From Planctomycetota bacterium (GTDB taxonomy: Bacteria; Planctomycetota; Planctomycetia; Pirellulales; Pirellulaceae), in the NCBI GenBank assembly GCA_016872775.1, contig VGZA01000015.1, forward strand, positions 43,612 to 107,611: a stretch of 64,000 bases of DNA. The letters run 5' to 3'. Below the pieces are notes generated by a model that saw only the letters and a program-made list of their open reading frames with translations, searched no databases and had not been told where the DNA came from. A program made the translations under genes and the position numbers. Shown piece after piece: positions 36,928-45,783 of this stretch. The stretch's first letter is position 1; each line of letters opens with the position of its first letter.

Positions 36928-38019
36928 ATGTTGGAGAAAACCGAATCTCATCGCCGGAAATTCCTGAAGACCACCGGTGCGGCGGCGGCGACCGCGCTCT
37001 CTCCCAGCTTCTTTGTGCATGCCTCCGACAAGTCGGGTTCGCGACCAGCGGTGATCGGCTCGGGCGAATTCACCTATGAATGCCATCACAATTGGGGCGA
37101 GATTCCCCGTCATATCCGGTGGCATGCAACTCACGGCGTCGCGATCGATGCCGCGGGCCTGATCTACATCACCCACCGAGCTCCATTCAACACCAACATC
37201 GATACCGTCGCGATCTTTGAACCGACCGGCAGGTTCGTCCGGTCATTCGGCGCGCAATGGAATTTCGGAGGCCATGGCATCGATATCCGCAAGGAAGGCT
37301 CGGAGGAATTCCTGTACCTGGCGATTACCACCACGAAACCGCCGGATGGCTCCCAACCACGTCCCGGGTTGGTTACCAAAACGACCCTCAAGGGAGAGAA
37401 AGTCTGGGAGTTGCCCTGCCCGCAAGAATCGAAACTCTACGACGCCCCGGAGAATTACAGCCCGACCAACATCGCGTTCGCTGTCGATGGCGGGTTCTAC
37501 GTCGCCGACGGTTACGGCTCAAACTACATTCACCAATACGACAAGGACGCCAGGTACCTTCGTTCTTTCGGAGGGACAGGGGACGAACCGGGCAAGTTCA
37601 AGACGCCGCACGGCATCTGGCTCGACGACCGTCCCGGCCGCGAGCCACTGCTGATCGTCGCCGACCGCGCCAACGCGAGGTTACAGTATCTGACTCTGGA
37701 GGGCAGACCGCTGAACATCGTAGGCAACGTGAGCTTCCCGGCCCACTTCGATATCCAGGGGACGAAGCTGCTGATTCCCGATCTGCACGCCCGCCTCTCG
37801 ATCTTCGACCAAGACAACAACGTGGCCATCCATCTGGGATACGATCCGAATTGGACCGAGCAGGTGCTGGAAGGCTTCAAGATGCGTGAGCAGCCGGAAC
37901 GCTGGCAGAACGGCAAGTTCGTCCACCCGCACGATGCCTGCTTCGACGCCCAAGGAAATATTTACGTCGTCGAGTGGGTCGCGACCGGCCGCGTGTCGTT
38001 TCTGAAGAAGCTGGCGTGA
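36928..38019 (+). CDS. Tat-exported beta-propeller (NHL-type) protein
   Basis: The ATG at 36928 opens HRRKFLKTTGAAAATALSPSFF, a clear twin-arginine signal; the longer frame overlaps the hydrolase gene and is not used. The 363-residue product has about six beta-propeller blades. Examples are THGVAIDAAGLIYITHRAP, TNIAFAVDGGFYVADGYGS and HDACFDAQGNIYVVEWVA. HGIWLDDRPGREPLLIVADR contains the usual NHL-type spacing. It could be a peptidyl-alpha-hydroxyglycine lyase-like or a ligand-binding propeller; I cannot tell which. It follows the hydrolase by 61 bases. Confidence 0.87.
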   Translation: MLEKTESHRRKFLKTTGAAAATALSPSFFVHASDKSGSRPAVIGSGEFTYECHHNWGEIPRHIRWHATHGVAIDAAGLIYITHRAPFNTNIDTVAIFEPTGRFVRSFGAQWNFGGHGIDIRKEGSEEFLYLAITTTKPPDGSQPRPGLVTKTTLKGEKVWELPCPQESKLYDAPENYSPTNIAFAVDGGFYVADGYGSNYIHQYDKDARYLRSFGGTGDEPGKFKTPHGIWLDDRPGREPLLIVADRANARLQYLTLEGRPLNIVGNVSFPAHFDIQGTKLLIPDLHARLSIFDQDNNVAIHLGYDPNWTEQVLEGFKMREQPERWQNGKFVHPHDACFDAQGNIYVVEWVATGRVSFLKKLA

Positions 38020-38033
38020 ATTGCCATTCCGTC

Positions 38034-38115
38034 CTCTGTGTCCTTCAGAACTCTGTGCTAAATTTTCCGGCCACGTCACGCTCACGTTGAGCACAGAGAT
38101 TCGGAGGACACAGAG
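38034..38115. repeat. Dispersed inverted repeat, copy 2, between convergent genes
   Basis: The left arm (38034-38059) and right arm (38090-38115) pair over 26 bases with about four mismatches around a 30-base loop. It is homologous to the element at 21910-21968 and shares its flanks (ATTCCG before, CTCATTG-like after), but has a longer loop. Like copy 1 it starts 15 bases after a plus-strand stop and lies between convergent genes. Confidence 0.85.
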
Positions 38116-38179
38116 GGCTCATTGTGATCTGCCAAACTTGTGGATCGTCTCTTCACGCGGGTTCGATCCAGAGACACGT

Positions 38180-39994
38180 TCAGCGGTCGGGCCTGGCGTT
38201 GGTCAGGGCGCGAATCTCGGCCGATGTAAGTGTCCTGCGATAGAACCGCACGTCGGCCATTTGTCCGCGGAAATAGTCAATCTGTCCCAATCCGATTTTC
38301 AGCGGCCGATCGACGCTCAGATCGAATTCCGTCGACTCGAATCGGTCCGACTCCGCCACCAGCCGGCCGTCGATGTACAGTTTTAGTCGGCCATCTTCGC
38401 GGGCCGCGACCAGGTGCCGCCACCCGGGTTCGAGTTCCTCGTCGTAGGAGACGCAGACGCCGGCCTGCAGGCTGTGGACGGTTCCGCGAATATCGGCGGG
38501 CGTATCTTGGATCGAACTGGTGCAGTTCCCTGTGCTGGCGAACAAGCGGCCGCGGTAAATCGTCATGCTTGTCACGCGGCTCCATTCCGCCACTTGGGCA
38601 CGCGTCGGTCGACCGCCATTGTCGGCGGGTGGGACCGGGATCCAGCCATCCGGCGAGTAAAATCGTCGCAGGCTCGTCCATCGCGGTTGTTCGTCATAGC
38701 GGCCGACCTCCGCACGGGGCAGCGATCCGCCATACAGCTTGCCGTTGTAGACCAGCAGTGAATTGACTTCGGTACCGTCCTCGCCAACCTGTCCCAGAAC
38801 TTCCCATTCCGAGCCGTCCAGGTAGCGGGCGACTTTGCCGCGCGGCCACGTTCCCGCCACCAATTGACCTCGAAAGATACAGAACGAATGCGTTTGCAGT
38901 TGCAATTCGGGTTCCGCGGGCGAGCCGATGAATTGCCATTGCTCTCCGTCGAACGAATAGATCCCAGGCCAGCCGACGTACAGCTTACCGTTATACCGCG
39001 TCATCGGGTGCGGAAAGCAGCGTCCTGCTCCCTTCATCGGAAACAGTTTCGACGCGGCCCAGGTTCCTTCTTCCTGACGGACATAGACACCCCAGGCCTT
39101 GGGACCACCTCCCACAAATATCCGGCCCTGAAAACTCCCTGCCGAATTCCATGTGCGGTTATCGCTGGGTGATCCCAGATCTTCCCAGTTTGTTCCGCCG
39201 GCGTACCGGTAGACGCGGCCCGCATCAAAGGGATCGGTTTGAACTCGGGTCCAGTCGTAGGTCGTCGTTACCGCGTGCAGTTTGCCATCGTGAACGAACA
39301 GGGGGCCGACTCCGGTGGTCCGCTGATCGCCAACTCGGCCACAATCGACCCAGGTCTGGTCCCGGTCATAGCGGTAGACGTGACACCAGTCCTTTTCCCC
39401 GGCACCTTCCGATGTACCGCAGTACAGGTGGCCCTGGAATACGATCATCGAGTTATTCACATACGGGCTGGTCGGACTGGGGCGACCGCAGTCCTGCCAT
39501 TCGCTCAACTTTGCGTTGTCGATTCCAAAATAGACGTGGCGATCGGCGCATTGCGATTGATATCCCCCGGCGCTGGAGTTCACTGCCAATGTAATTCCAC
39601 GGCGCAATGCGGGATCATAAAGTTCCAAAATATCCCCGATGGCATCGTCTCCACCCGGTTCGGTCCGCACCCAGGCACTGATCGCGAAATCGGACGACCC
39701 GATCCGCAGCGACGGATTAGGCGGAACCTCCAGAAACGCGCTGCTGCCATTAAACGCACCGTCCCGCAATCGGACGCCATGGTTCACGGCATGCATCTCG
39801 CCGCCTGAGCTGTCGCGGGAATCCCCCTGCAGTTTCCAATGGCCAATCAGGTCGCGTGCCAGGGAGTCGCTCGTGGGTCCCTGTGCGTCCAACGCTCCCA
39901 ACGGCGCAACGAACGCCAATGCCGCCGCCAGGGCCGATGCACAGCACGCAAGTCGTATGGCAGATTCACCAGCGGAAATGCAACATGAAGACAT
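38180..39994 (-). CDS. Exported LamG protein with a kelch-like propeller inserted in the domain
   Basis: A 604-residue protein with a signal peptide (IRLACCASALAAALAFVAPLGA). The first part of a LamG/concanavalin-like jelly roll lies at about residues 45-150 (LIGHWKLQGDSRDSSGGEMHA, FAISAWVRTEPG). Next are about six repeats of 40-50 residues (about 160-490) of the type LLVYNGKLYGGSLPRAEVGR ending in a W-x-x-L-G turn. The second part of LamG follows (about 510-600): GWRHLVAAREDGRLKLYIDG and IDYFRGQMADVRFYRRTLT. LamG strand order needs both parts, so the propeller appears to be inserted into the domain. A carbohydrate-binding role is likely by family; no catalytic site is seen. Confidence 0.82.
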   Translation of the reverse strand: MSSCCISAGESAIRLACCASALAAALAFVAPLGALDAQGPTSDSLARDLIGHWKLQGDSRDSSGGEMHAVNHGVRLRDGAFNGSSAFLEVPPNPSLRIGSSDFAISAWVRTEPGGDDAIGDILELYDPALRRGITLAVNSSAGGYQSQCADRHVYFGIDNAKLSEWQDCGRPSPTSPYVNNSMIVFQGHLYCGTSEGAGEKDWCHVYRYDRDQTWVDCGRVGDQRTTGVGPLFVHDGKLHAVTTTYDWTRVQTDPFDAGRVYRYAGGTNWEDLGSPSDNRTWNSAGSFQGRIFVGGGPKAWGVYVRQEEGTWAASKLFPMKGAGRCFPHPMTRYNGKLYVGWPGIYSFDGEQWQFIGSPAEPELQLQTHSFCIFRGQLVAGTWPRGKVARYLDGSEWEVLGQVGEDGTEVNSLLVYNGKLYGGSLPRAEVGRYDEQPRWTSLRRFYSPDGWIPVPPADNGGRPTRAQVAEWSRVTSMTIYRGRLFASTGNCTSSIQDTPADIRGTVHSLQAGVCVSYDEELEPGWRHLVAAREDGRLKLYIDGRLVAESDRFESTEFDLSVDRPLKIGLGQIDYFRGQMADVRFYRRTLTSAEIRALTNARPDR

Positions 39995-40184
39995 TGTGGT
40001 ATCAAGTTCTTTTGGCCAGCTGTGAGTTTTCGCGTCCTGAGTATTCCCAGTCTACCGCGTGACGCGGGGTGTTGGGCGGCGCAATTTGAGCGCCTCTCCG
40101 GTGCTACACTACGGCCATCCGCACTCGAATGTCGGAACTTTATCACGATCCGCAAGGTCAATTCAACGCCCCGGGAGTCTTTCG

Positions 40185-40706
40185 ATGCGTAATTTCCAGA
40201 ATCTGGTCTTGCTCGCTGCAGAGATTTGGTCGGTTCCTGCCGCAACTGGTTACCGACGTCATCGTCGAGGATGCGCGATGGCGGCCCGCGGACGGCAGCT
40301 GGTCGATCGTGGAGGTGGTGAGTCATCTATGCGACGAAGAGGAATATGATTTTCGAGCCCGCGTCAGGTCGACTCTTGAATCGCCCGAAAAGCCCTGGGA
40401 CCCGATCGACCCGCCAGGCTGGGCCGTCGAGCGGCGCTACAACGAACGGGATCTGGCCACGGAAGCAGTTCGATCCAGCAGCTTCGCGCCGACTCCGTCG
40501 CCTGGCTGGGGTCGCTTGATCGTCCAGACTGGTCGAGAACCCAGCTGCATCCCAAATTCGGCCCGCTCAGCGCGGGCGAACTATTCGCCGCCGGGGTCGC
40601 TCACGATCAGTTGCACTTGCGCCAGATCGCCAAACGCCAGTTTCAAATCGTACAGCGCGATGCCGAACCGTATGGCACTCGTTACGCAGGCGATTGGACC
40701 GCCTGA
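40185..40706 (+). pseudogene. DinB-like protein gene with two compensating frameshifts
   Basis: The ATG at 40185 has GGGAG seven bases upstream and begins MRNFQNLVLL. The homology then continues in a second frame from about 40220 (RFGRFLPQLVTDVIVEDARW, SHLCDEEEYDFRARV, AVERRYNERDLATEAV) and returns to the first frame near 40470 (QQLRADSVAWLGSLDRP, HPKFGPLSAGELFAAG, HDQLHLRQIAKRQFQ) to a TGA at 40704. The net length (522 bases) is a whole number of codons, so one base gained and one lost would explain it. H in SHLC and the late HDQLH fit the metal-binding triad of DinB-fold proteins. The original frame meets a stop near 40349, so no intact product is made as read. It may be a decayed gene or carry sequencing errors. 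Confidence 0.75.
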
Positions 40707-40752
40707 AAGCAATGCTTTGCATTCTCGACACCCAGGGATCGAAATTGTCCGA

Positions 40753-42240
40753 TCAGGCGAGAAGTTCCTGCACCACGCGGGCGTCGGTGACTCCAGTAAG
40801 CCGCTCCTTCAATCCATTTTCCAGTACGAACAAGTCATCGTGGTGGAGCCCCAGCAGGTGCAGGATCGTGGCGTGCCAGTCCGGAACGGTGACTTTATTC
40901 TCCACGGCCGCCAGGCCCAACTCGTCGGTGGCGCCAATGGTGACTCCTCCACGAACACCTGCGCCGGCCATCCAGCAACAGAACGCGTTCTTGTTGTGAT
41001 CGCGGCCCGCTTTACGTTCATCCTTGTCGGCGGGTAACTGAGCGATCGGCAGTCGACCGAACTCGCCTCCCCAGACCACCAGAGTGTTGTTGAACAGGCC
41101 TCGCTGTTTGAGATCGGCCAGCAATCCGGCGATCGGTCGATCGGTACGATCGCAAGCGGCCTTCATGTCGGTTGCCAATCCGGTATGGTTATCCCAGATT
41201 TGACCGTTGATATACAGTTGCACGAAACGCACGCCGCGTTCCACCAACCGCCTCGCGATCAGGCAACGGCGCCCGTAGGAGTCGGTGGGAGCCTGGCCGA
41301 TTCCGTACATCGCGAGTGTCGATGCGGTCTCCTGGGATACATCGAGCGCGTCGCTGGTTGCCATCTGCATCCTCGCCGCCAGTTCGTAACTGGCGATGCG
41401 GGCATCCAGGACCGGCTGGCCAGGACGTTCGCGCCGATGCAGGTCGTCCAATCGGCGTCGCAGATCACGTTCGGCGCGCACAACCTGTTCCGGTTGGGGT
41501 ACATCGGGACGGAGGTTCAGGACCGGTGATCCGGTCGAACGAAAGCGAGTACCCTGGTAGGCCGGTGGCAGAAATCCGGAATGCCAGTTCTCGACGCCGT
41601 TCACCGGTAGCCCTAAGGGATCGTCCAATACCACATAACCCGGGAGATCCTGGCATTCGCTGCCCAGGCCGTATACCACCCACGATCCGAGCGTGGGCCG
41701 CCCCGGTCCCATTTTGCCGGTCTGAATCAGATAGACGGCCGGTTCGTGAGTGAGATTCGTGGTGGCCATCGAGCGGATCAGCGCCAGATCGTCGACCCGT
41801 CCGGCGAGTTGGGGCATGGCGTCCGAAACCCACATGCCGCATTCGCCGTGGCGCGCGAACTTGAACGGACTGCGCATCACTTTGCCGGCGCTTTGCGGAT
41901 TTTCGACCTCGCCGGCGATCTTGTCGAAAAACGGCTCCCCATGGTGCTGGTCCAGGTACGGTTTCGGATCAAATAGATCCATTTGACTAGGACCTCCATT
42001 CATGAACAGGTGGATTATGGAGGTCGCGCGGGCCGCGAAAGGGGGCGATCGAGGCTGCAGGTAGTTCAGGGACGGCGGTGAATCAACTTGGCGCGACTCC
42101 GCAGCCAGGCCGCGGACAGGCCCGACGTCCTGGCTCAAAAGGCTCGCCAGGGCGGCCCCGAAAATACCGCCCGACACGCTCTGAAAAAAATCGCGGCGAC
42201 TGCCTGAAATGCCGCCGTTGTCAGGTACGCAATCATTCAC
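40753..42240 (-). CDS. DUF1501 protein, partner of the DUF1549/1553 gene
   Basis: The GTG at 42240 is chosen: GAGG lies nine bases upstream, and it follows the stop of the preceding gene by 11 bases. The 495-residue protein has a twin-arginine-type start (SGSRRDFFQSVSGGIFGAALASLL). IHLFMNGGPSQMDLFDPKP is the family signature, and LVVWGGEFGRLPIAQLPAD and DWHATILHLLGL are late motifs. It has a C-terminal HDDLFVLENGLKERLTGV typical of the group. The order PSCyt/PSD gene then DUF1501 is the classical planctomycete arrangement. Its biochemical role is not known. Confidence 0.92.
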   Translation of the reverse strand: MNDCVPDNGGISGSRRDFFQSVSGGIFGAALASLLSQDVGPVRGLAAESRQVDSPPSLNYLQPRSPPFAARATSIIHLFMNGGPSQMDLFDPKPYLDQHHGEPFFDKIAGEVENPQSAGKVMRSPFKFARHGECGMWVSDAMPQLAGRVDDLALIRSMATTNLTHEPAVYLIQTGKMGPGRPTLGSWVVYGLGSECQDLPGYVVLDDPLGLPVNGVENWHSGFLPPAYQGTRFRSTGSPVLNLRPDVPQPEQVVRAERDLRRRLDDLHRRERPGQPVLDARIASYELAARMQMATSDALDVSQETASTLAMYGIGQAPTDSYGRRCLIARRLVERGVRFVQLYINGQIWDNHTGLATDMKAACDRTDRPIAGLLADLKQRGLFNNTLVVWGGEFGRLPIAQLPADKDERKAGRDHNKNAFCCWMAGAGVRGGVTIGATDELGLAAVENKVTVPDWHATILHLLGLHHDDLFVLENGLKERLTGVTDARVVQELLA

Positions 42241-42251
42241 CGGCAAACACC

Positions 42252-45107
42252 TCAATCGATGTATAGGAATCCGGCGGAGTTCAGGATCGCTCGACAGAAC
42301 GATGCCAGCGCCCTTCGGTGCGCCGCAGGATCGTTCGTCTCCGCACCAGCACCGTCGGACTGGGACCAGGATTTCGCCAGCTGTTCGATTGCCTCGCGAC
42401 CAAGCACTCGTTCGGTCTCGACGGGAGGGCGCCCCATGGCGATCCAATAAACCTGTTCGACCTGCCGTGTCACGTCGTCGGCCGCAATCTGCCCGATGCG
42501 ATCGGCGAACCGCTCGGCCAGTTCATGCACTGTGCCGTTGTTCATCAGGTAGAGCGCTTGCGGCGCCACGAGCGAATCGCGCCGTTCCAGGCAGTTCGGA
42601 TTCATCTGCGGATAATCGAAGTTCTCCAGGTGGGTGGCCAGCTTCTTTCGCAACTGCTTCACGTAGATCAGTCGGCGTCGGGCCCGCGACTGTTCCGCGG
42701 GGGTGATCAGTCCATCCTCCCGAGCCTGCAGGTCGACGGCCGGGCCAAACCGTTCTTCATTCAAACTGCCGGCGACGAAGTGCAAAGTGTCGTAGAGCGC
42801 CTCGGCGCTGAGTCGCACCATCGGCATCCGCGTATACCGATCGTTTTGCGGATCGACGCGCGCGAGCTGCTCGTCCACCGCGGAACTCTGGCGGTAGACC
42901 GATCCGGTCAGCATGTGGCGATGGATCCGCTTTCGGTTCCATCCGCGCTCAATAAACTCTCGCGCAAGCCAATCCAGGAGTTCCGGATGGGTCGGCGGAG
43001 TTCCCGCTCGACCAAAATTGCCGAGGGATCGCACCAGACCTGAGCCGAAATGGTGTTTCCAGATCTGATTCACCTGGACCCGCGCGGTAAGCGGATGCTG
43101 CGGGTCAGTGAGCCATCGCGCAAATGCGAGCCGTCGGCCGGTCGCACGGGCCGCCGGCCACGGCGACCGCACTTCATACGGCGCCGTCCATCCCGTAAGT
43201 ACCGAGGGAACTCCAGGCCGTACCATGCGGCCCGGATTCAGCGGGTCACCGCGTCGATAGATGTACGTTGTCGTCGGATCGCCGCGATCCCAAAGCGCCT
43301 GGATCATCGGTTCCGCTTGACGCGACGATTCAAGATCGCGAATGCGGTCGGCCGGCGCGCCGGCGGCTTTCGCCTCGGCAAGCTGCCGCGTCAATTCGCT
43401 CTCTCGGAGTTCCCACGCCCGCCGTTCCGCCGTCGTCACGAACGGTAACAGGCGGCCGCCAACGATATCCTGGCTCACCGGTCCTAACCCGGCCCGCACG
43501 TCGGGCTTGAGCCAGTCGTATTCATCGTAAGCGCCTCGAAAAACCGCCAGCAGACGATAGTAGTCGCGCTGTGGGATCGGATCGAACTTGTGACTGTGGC
43601 AGCGCGCACACTTGATTGAAAGACCCAGAACGGCCGATCCGAGGATATCGACCTCATCGGCGATCACGTCGATCCGGTCCGGAAGGTAGCCTGTGATATT
43701 CGCCCAGGTTGCGTCGGGGGCCATCCGCAGGAATCCGGTCGCCACGAGGTTGTCGTAGACCTCCGGCGTAATCTCCGACGCCGCTTCGTAATCGGTCAGT
43801 TCGTCGCCGGCGATCTGCTGGAGCAGGAATTGATCGAAGGGGACGTCCGCATTCGTCGAACGGATCACGTAATCGCGATAGCGCCAGGCATGGGGTCGCG
43901 GCAGATCCTGTTCCCGTTTGCCCTCCGAGTCGGCATAGCCGGCGGCATCGAGCCAATAACGGGCCCAGCGTTCACCAAAGCGCGGCGAGCCAAACAGTCG
44001 GTCGAGCAGGCGTTCAAAGGCATCCGGCAGATCGTCGCTGAGGAACGATTCCACATCGTCAGGCTCCGGAGGCAATCCCGTCAGATCAAAACTCGCGCGA
44101 CGCAGCAATACCGACCGTTCGCTGTCGGGGGACAATTTGAGCCCCACCTCTTCCTGCTTTTGAAGAAGAAACGCGTCGACCGGATTGCGGGCCCGCTCCC
44201 TGTGGCTCACGGTCGGAACGACGGCCGCGCAAGGAGTCTGAAAAGCCCAGAAGTCCCGCTCGGCCGTCGGCACCAGCGGATCAGTTCCCTCGGGGAAATC
44301 GCCCGGTTCCAGAACCACCTCTTCGGTCACTTCGGGAGCGCCGGCGGCGATCCATTGGCGGAGGGTCTCGATTTCGAGCGGTTCGATCGGCTTGACGCTC
44401 ACCTCCACTAAACGCTCGTGCGGAGGCATTTCGCCGGCCACGACCCGCTGGATCAGCAGGCTCACATCGGGATTCCCCGGCACGATTGCGGGCCCCGACT
44501 TTCCACCACGCAGCATCGACGGCTTGCTGCGCAGGTCGAGCATCGATTCCTGGCGATTGCGACCATGGCAAGGCGCACAGCGCCGCAACAGAATCGGTAC
44601 GACGTCATGCTGCGATGGCACGGCCGGCGGTGAATCGTGATCATCGAGGTCGAAGGGGGCACCTGCAGCAACCCAGCGGCGGATCAAGTCGAGTTGTTCC
44701 GCACTCAACGCATCGGCGGGATCGGGCGGCATTTCGCCAGCCTGGACCCGCAAGTACAACGGACTCTCATCGGGCCGCCGGGGCGAGATCACCGGACCGG
44801 ATTCGCCGCCACGCCGTATCCCGGCCGAAGTTCGCAAGTCGAGCGCCGCTTTGCGGTCTTTTTCGCCATGACAGCGGCCGCACTTTGCTTGCAGCAGCGG
44901 CTGCAGCTCGCGCGCGTACGACGGTGCCGCATCGCGGGTCGTCGTCTGAGCCTCGTCGATCACTCCTGCGCCGGCGAAGCAGACGCCAGCATCGCCAAGG
45001 ACCTGCAGCAACAACAGGAGCAGCCATGCGAGTGCCATCGATTCCGCCGCTGCAACAAGGCGTGCGACCCTCCCCGTCTGCATTTCAACTTGTTTCACAG
45101 TTCGCAT
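42252..45107 (-). CDS. PSCyt1-PSCyt1-DUF1549-DUF1553 exported protein
   Basis: The ATG at 45107 is tentative (ATGs at 45083 and 45038 are possible); all precede the signal helix MALAWLLLLLLQVLG. The product is about 951 residues. Two cytochrome-type domains come first, with KCGRCHG (near residue 77) and RCAPCHG (near 180), each with AGEMPP downstream. DUF1549 follows (about 310-520, KCARCHSHKFDPIPQRDYY) and then DUF1553 (about 670-930, ARVQVNQIWKHHFGSGLV, PMVRLSAEALYDTL). The first two motifs are CxxCH sites that could bind heme c. The downstream DUF1501 gene starts 11 bases after the stop. Proteins of this kind are common in planctomycetes; no function has been established. Confidence 0.9.
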   Translation of the reverse strand: MRTVKQVEMQTGRVARLVAAAESMALAWLLLLLLQVLGDAGVCFAGAGVIDEAQTTTRDAAPSYARELQPLLQAKCGRCHGEKDRKAALDLRTSAGIRRGGESGPVISPRRPDESPLYLRVQAGEMPPDPADALSAEQLDLIRRWVAAGAPFDLDDHDSPPAVPSQHDVVPILLRRCAPCHGRNRQESMLDLRSKPSMLRGGKSGPAIVPGNPDVSLLIQRVVAGEMPPHERLVEVSVKPIEPLEIETLRQWIAAGAPEVTEEVVLEPGDFPEGTDPLVPTAERDFWAFQTPCAAVVPTVSHRERARNPVDAFLLQKQEEVGLKLSPDSERSVLLRRASFDLTGLPPEPDDVESFLSDDLPDAFERLLDRLFGSPRFGERWARYWLDAAGYADSEGKREQDLPRPHAWRYRDYVIRSTNADVPFDQFLLQQIAGDELTDYEAASEITPEVYDNLVATGFLRMAPDATWANITGYLPDRIDVIADEVDILGSAVLGLSIKCARCHSHKFDPIPQRDYYRLLAVFRGAYDEYDWLKPDVRAGLGPVSQDIVGGRLLPFVTTAERRAWELRESELTRQLAEAKAAGAPADRIRDLESSRQAEPMIQALWDRGDPTTTYIYRRGDPLNPGRMVRPGVPSVLTGWTAPYEVRSPWPAARATGRRLAFARWLTDPQHPLTARVQVNQIWKHHFGSGLVRSLGNFGRAGTPPTHPELLDWLAREFIERGWNRKRIHRHMLTGSVYRQSSAVDEQLARVDPQNDRYTRMPMVRLSAEALYDTLHFVAGSLNEERFGPAVDLQAREDGLITPAEQSRARRRLIYVKQLRKKLATHLENFDYPQMNPNCLERRDSLVAPQALYLMNNGTVHELAERFADRIGQIAADDVTRQVEQVYWIAMGRPPVETERVLGREAIEQLAKSWSQSDGAGAETNDPAAHRRALASFCRAILNSAGFLYID

Positions 45108-45128
45108 CACCGGGCTGGCACACCCAAT

Positions 45129-45140
45129 GTCTCTGGAGAC
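45129..45140. repeat. Short CTGGA-tipped palindrome
   Basis: GTCTC (45129-45133) pairs with GAGAC (45136-45140). The text CCCGTCCTA follows it, as it follows the palindrome at 14793-14810 (GGCCCGTCCTA). It lies in the gap before the truncated Rpn reading frame. The stem is short, so it is probably a decayed copy. Confidence 0.4.
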
Positions 45141-45145
45141 CCGTC

Positions 45146-45783
45146 CTAGAGCTTTTTGCCTTGCACGGCAGCCTTTAGTGCGCCGGCCAACTCCGTAAGT
45201 TCGGCAATGGAACGGGCAGTCAATTCGGCCGATGGCGAAACCGGCTGGCCAAGCAGCTCCTGCAATGTCTGGATTTGACCGATCCACTGGCCCTGCGTGA
45301 GTCCCTGCTGAATCCCTTGCGTCAGGCCAATCGTCTTGCCCTGTTCGACTCCCTCAAGAAATCGTTGCTGGACAATCGTCGGCATCTGGATACTCCTGTC
45401 GCGAATCTCGTTCTCGATCGCCGTTGATAACTGGGCGGCGCTGACCTGATCGGTGAAGTTCGCAATGTAGTTCAACGCCGCCTCGATCCGGGAGCGACCG
45501 TCAGGCTCGCTCAGCCACTCCGCCATCTGACGGCAGATGGCGGGAAGATGTTCGGCCAACTCAGGGCGTTGCGCATATTTTAGCAGCAACAGATTCGTTC
45601 GCAATTGCAAGTCCCGCGCCAGCTGCTCGTCGGACTGTACGTGAAGATCCAGGATCTGAAGTTCCATGTTCGGAACGTAGCTTTGCAGTGATTCAGGCAC
45701 GTCCAGCAGGTCCCAGACCTGCCGCCCGGCCGTCCAGCCTGATCGGCCATGGTGAAATACGAACGGAATGACGCAGCAAAGGT
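45146..45783 (-). pseudogene. Rpn/transposase_31-like remnant, 5' truncated
   Basis: This open frame of about 210 residues matches the middle and end of Rpn-type proteins (recombination-promoting nuclease/putative transposase, PD-(D/E)XK). IPFVFHHGRSGW and SYVPNMELQILDL are the typical second-half motifs, and a QGIQQGLTQGQWIGQ repeat sits at the C-terminus. Family members are about 300 residues and carry the nuclease motif in the first 100, which is missing. The first codons overlap the stop of the glycosyltransferase-TPR gene at 45784, so the original 5' end has been lost there. No partner element or terminal repeat is visible. If translated at all, it would not be a nuclease. Confidence 0.75.

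Noticed and set aside
40129..41037. A 302-codon plus-strand frame read as one gene
   Set aside because: Only its first 110 codons have homology (DinB-like); the rest is the wrong frame of that gene and the antisense of the DUF1501 gene.
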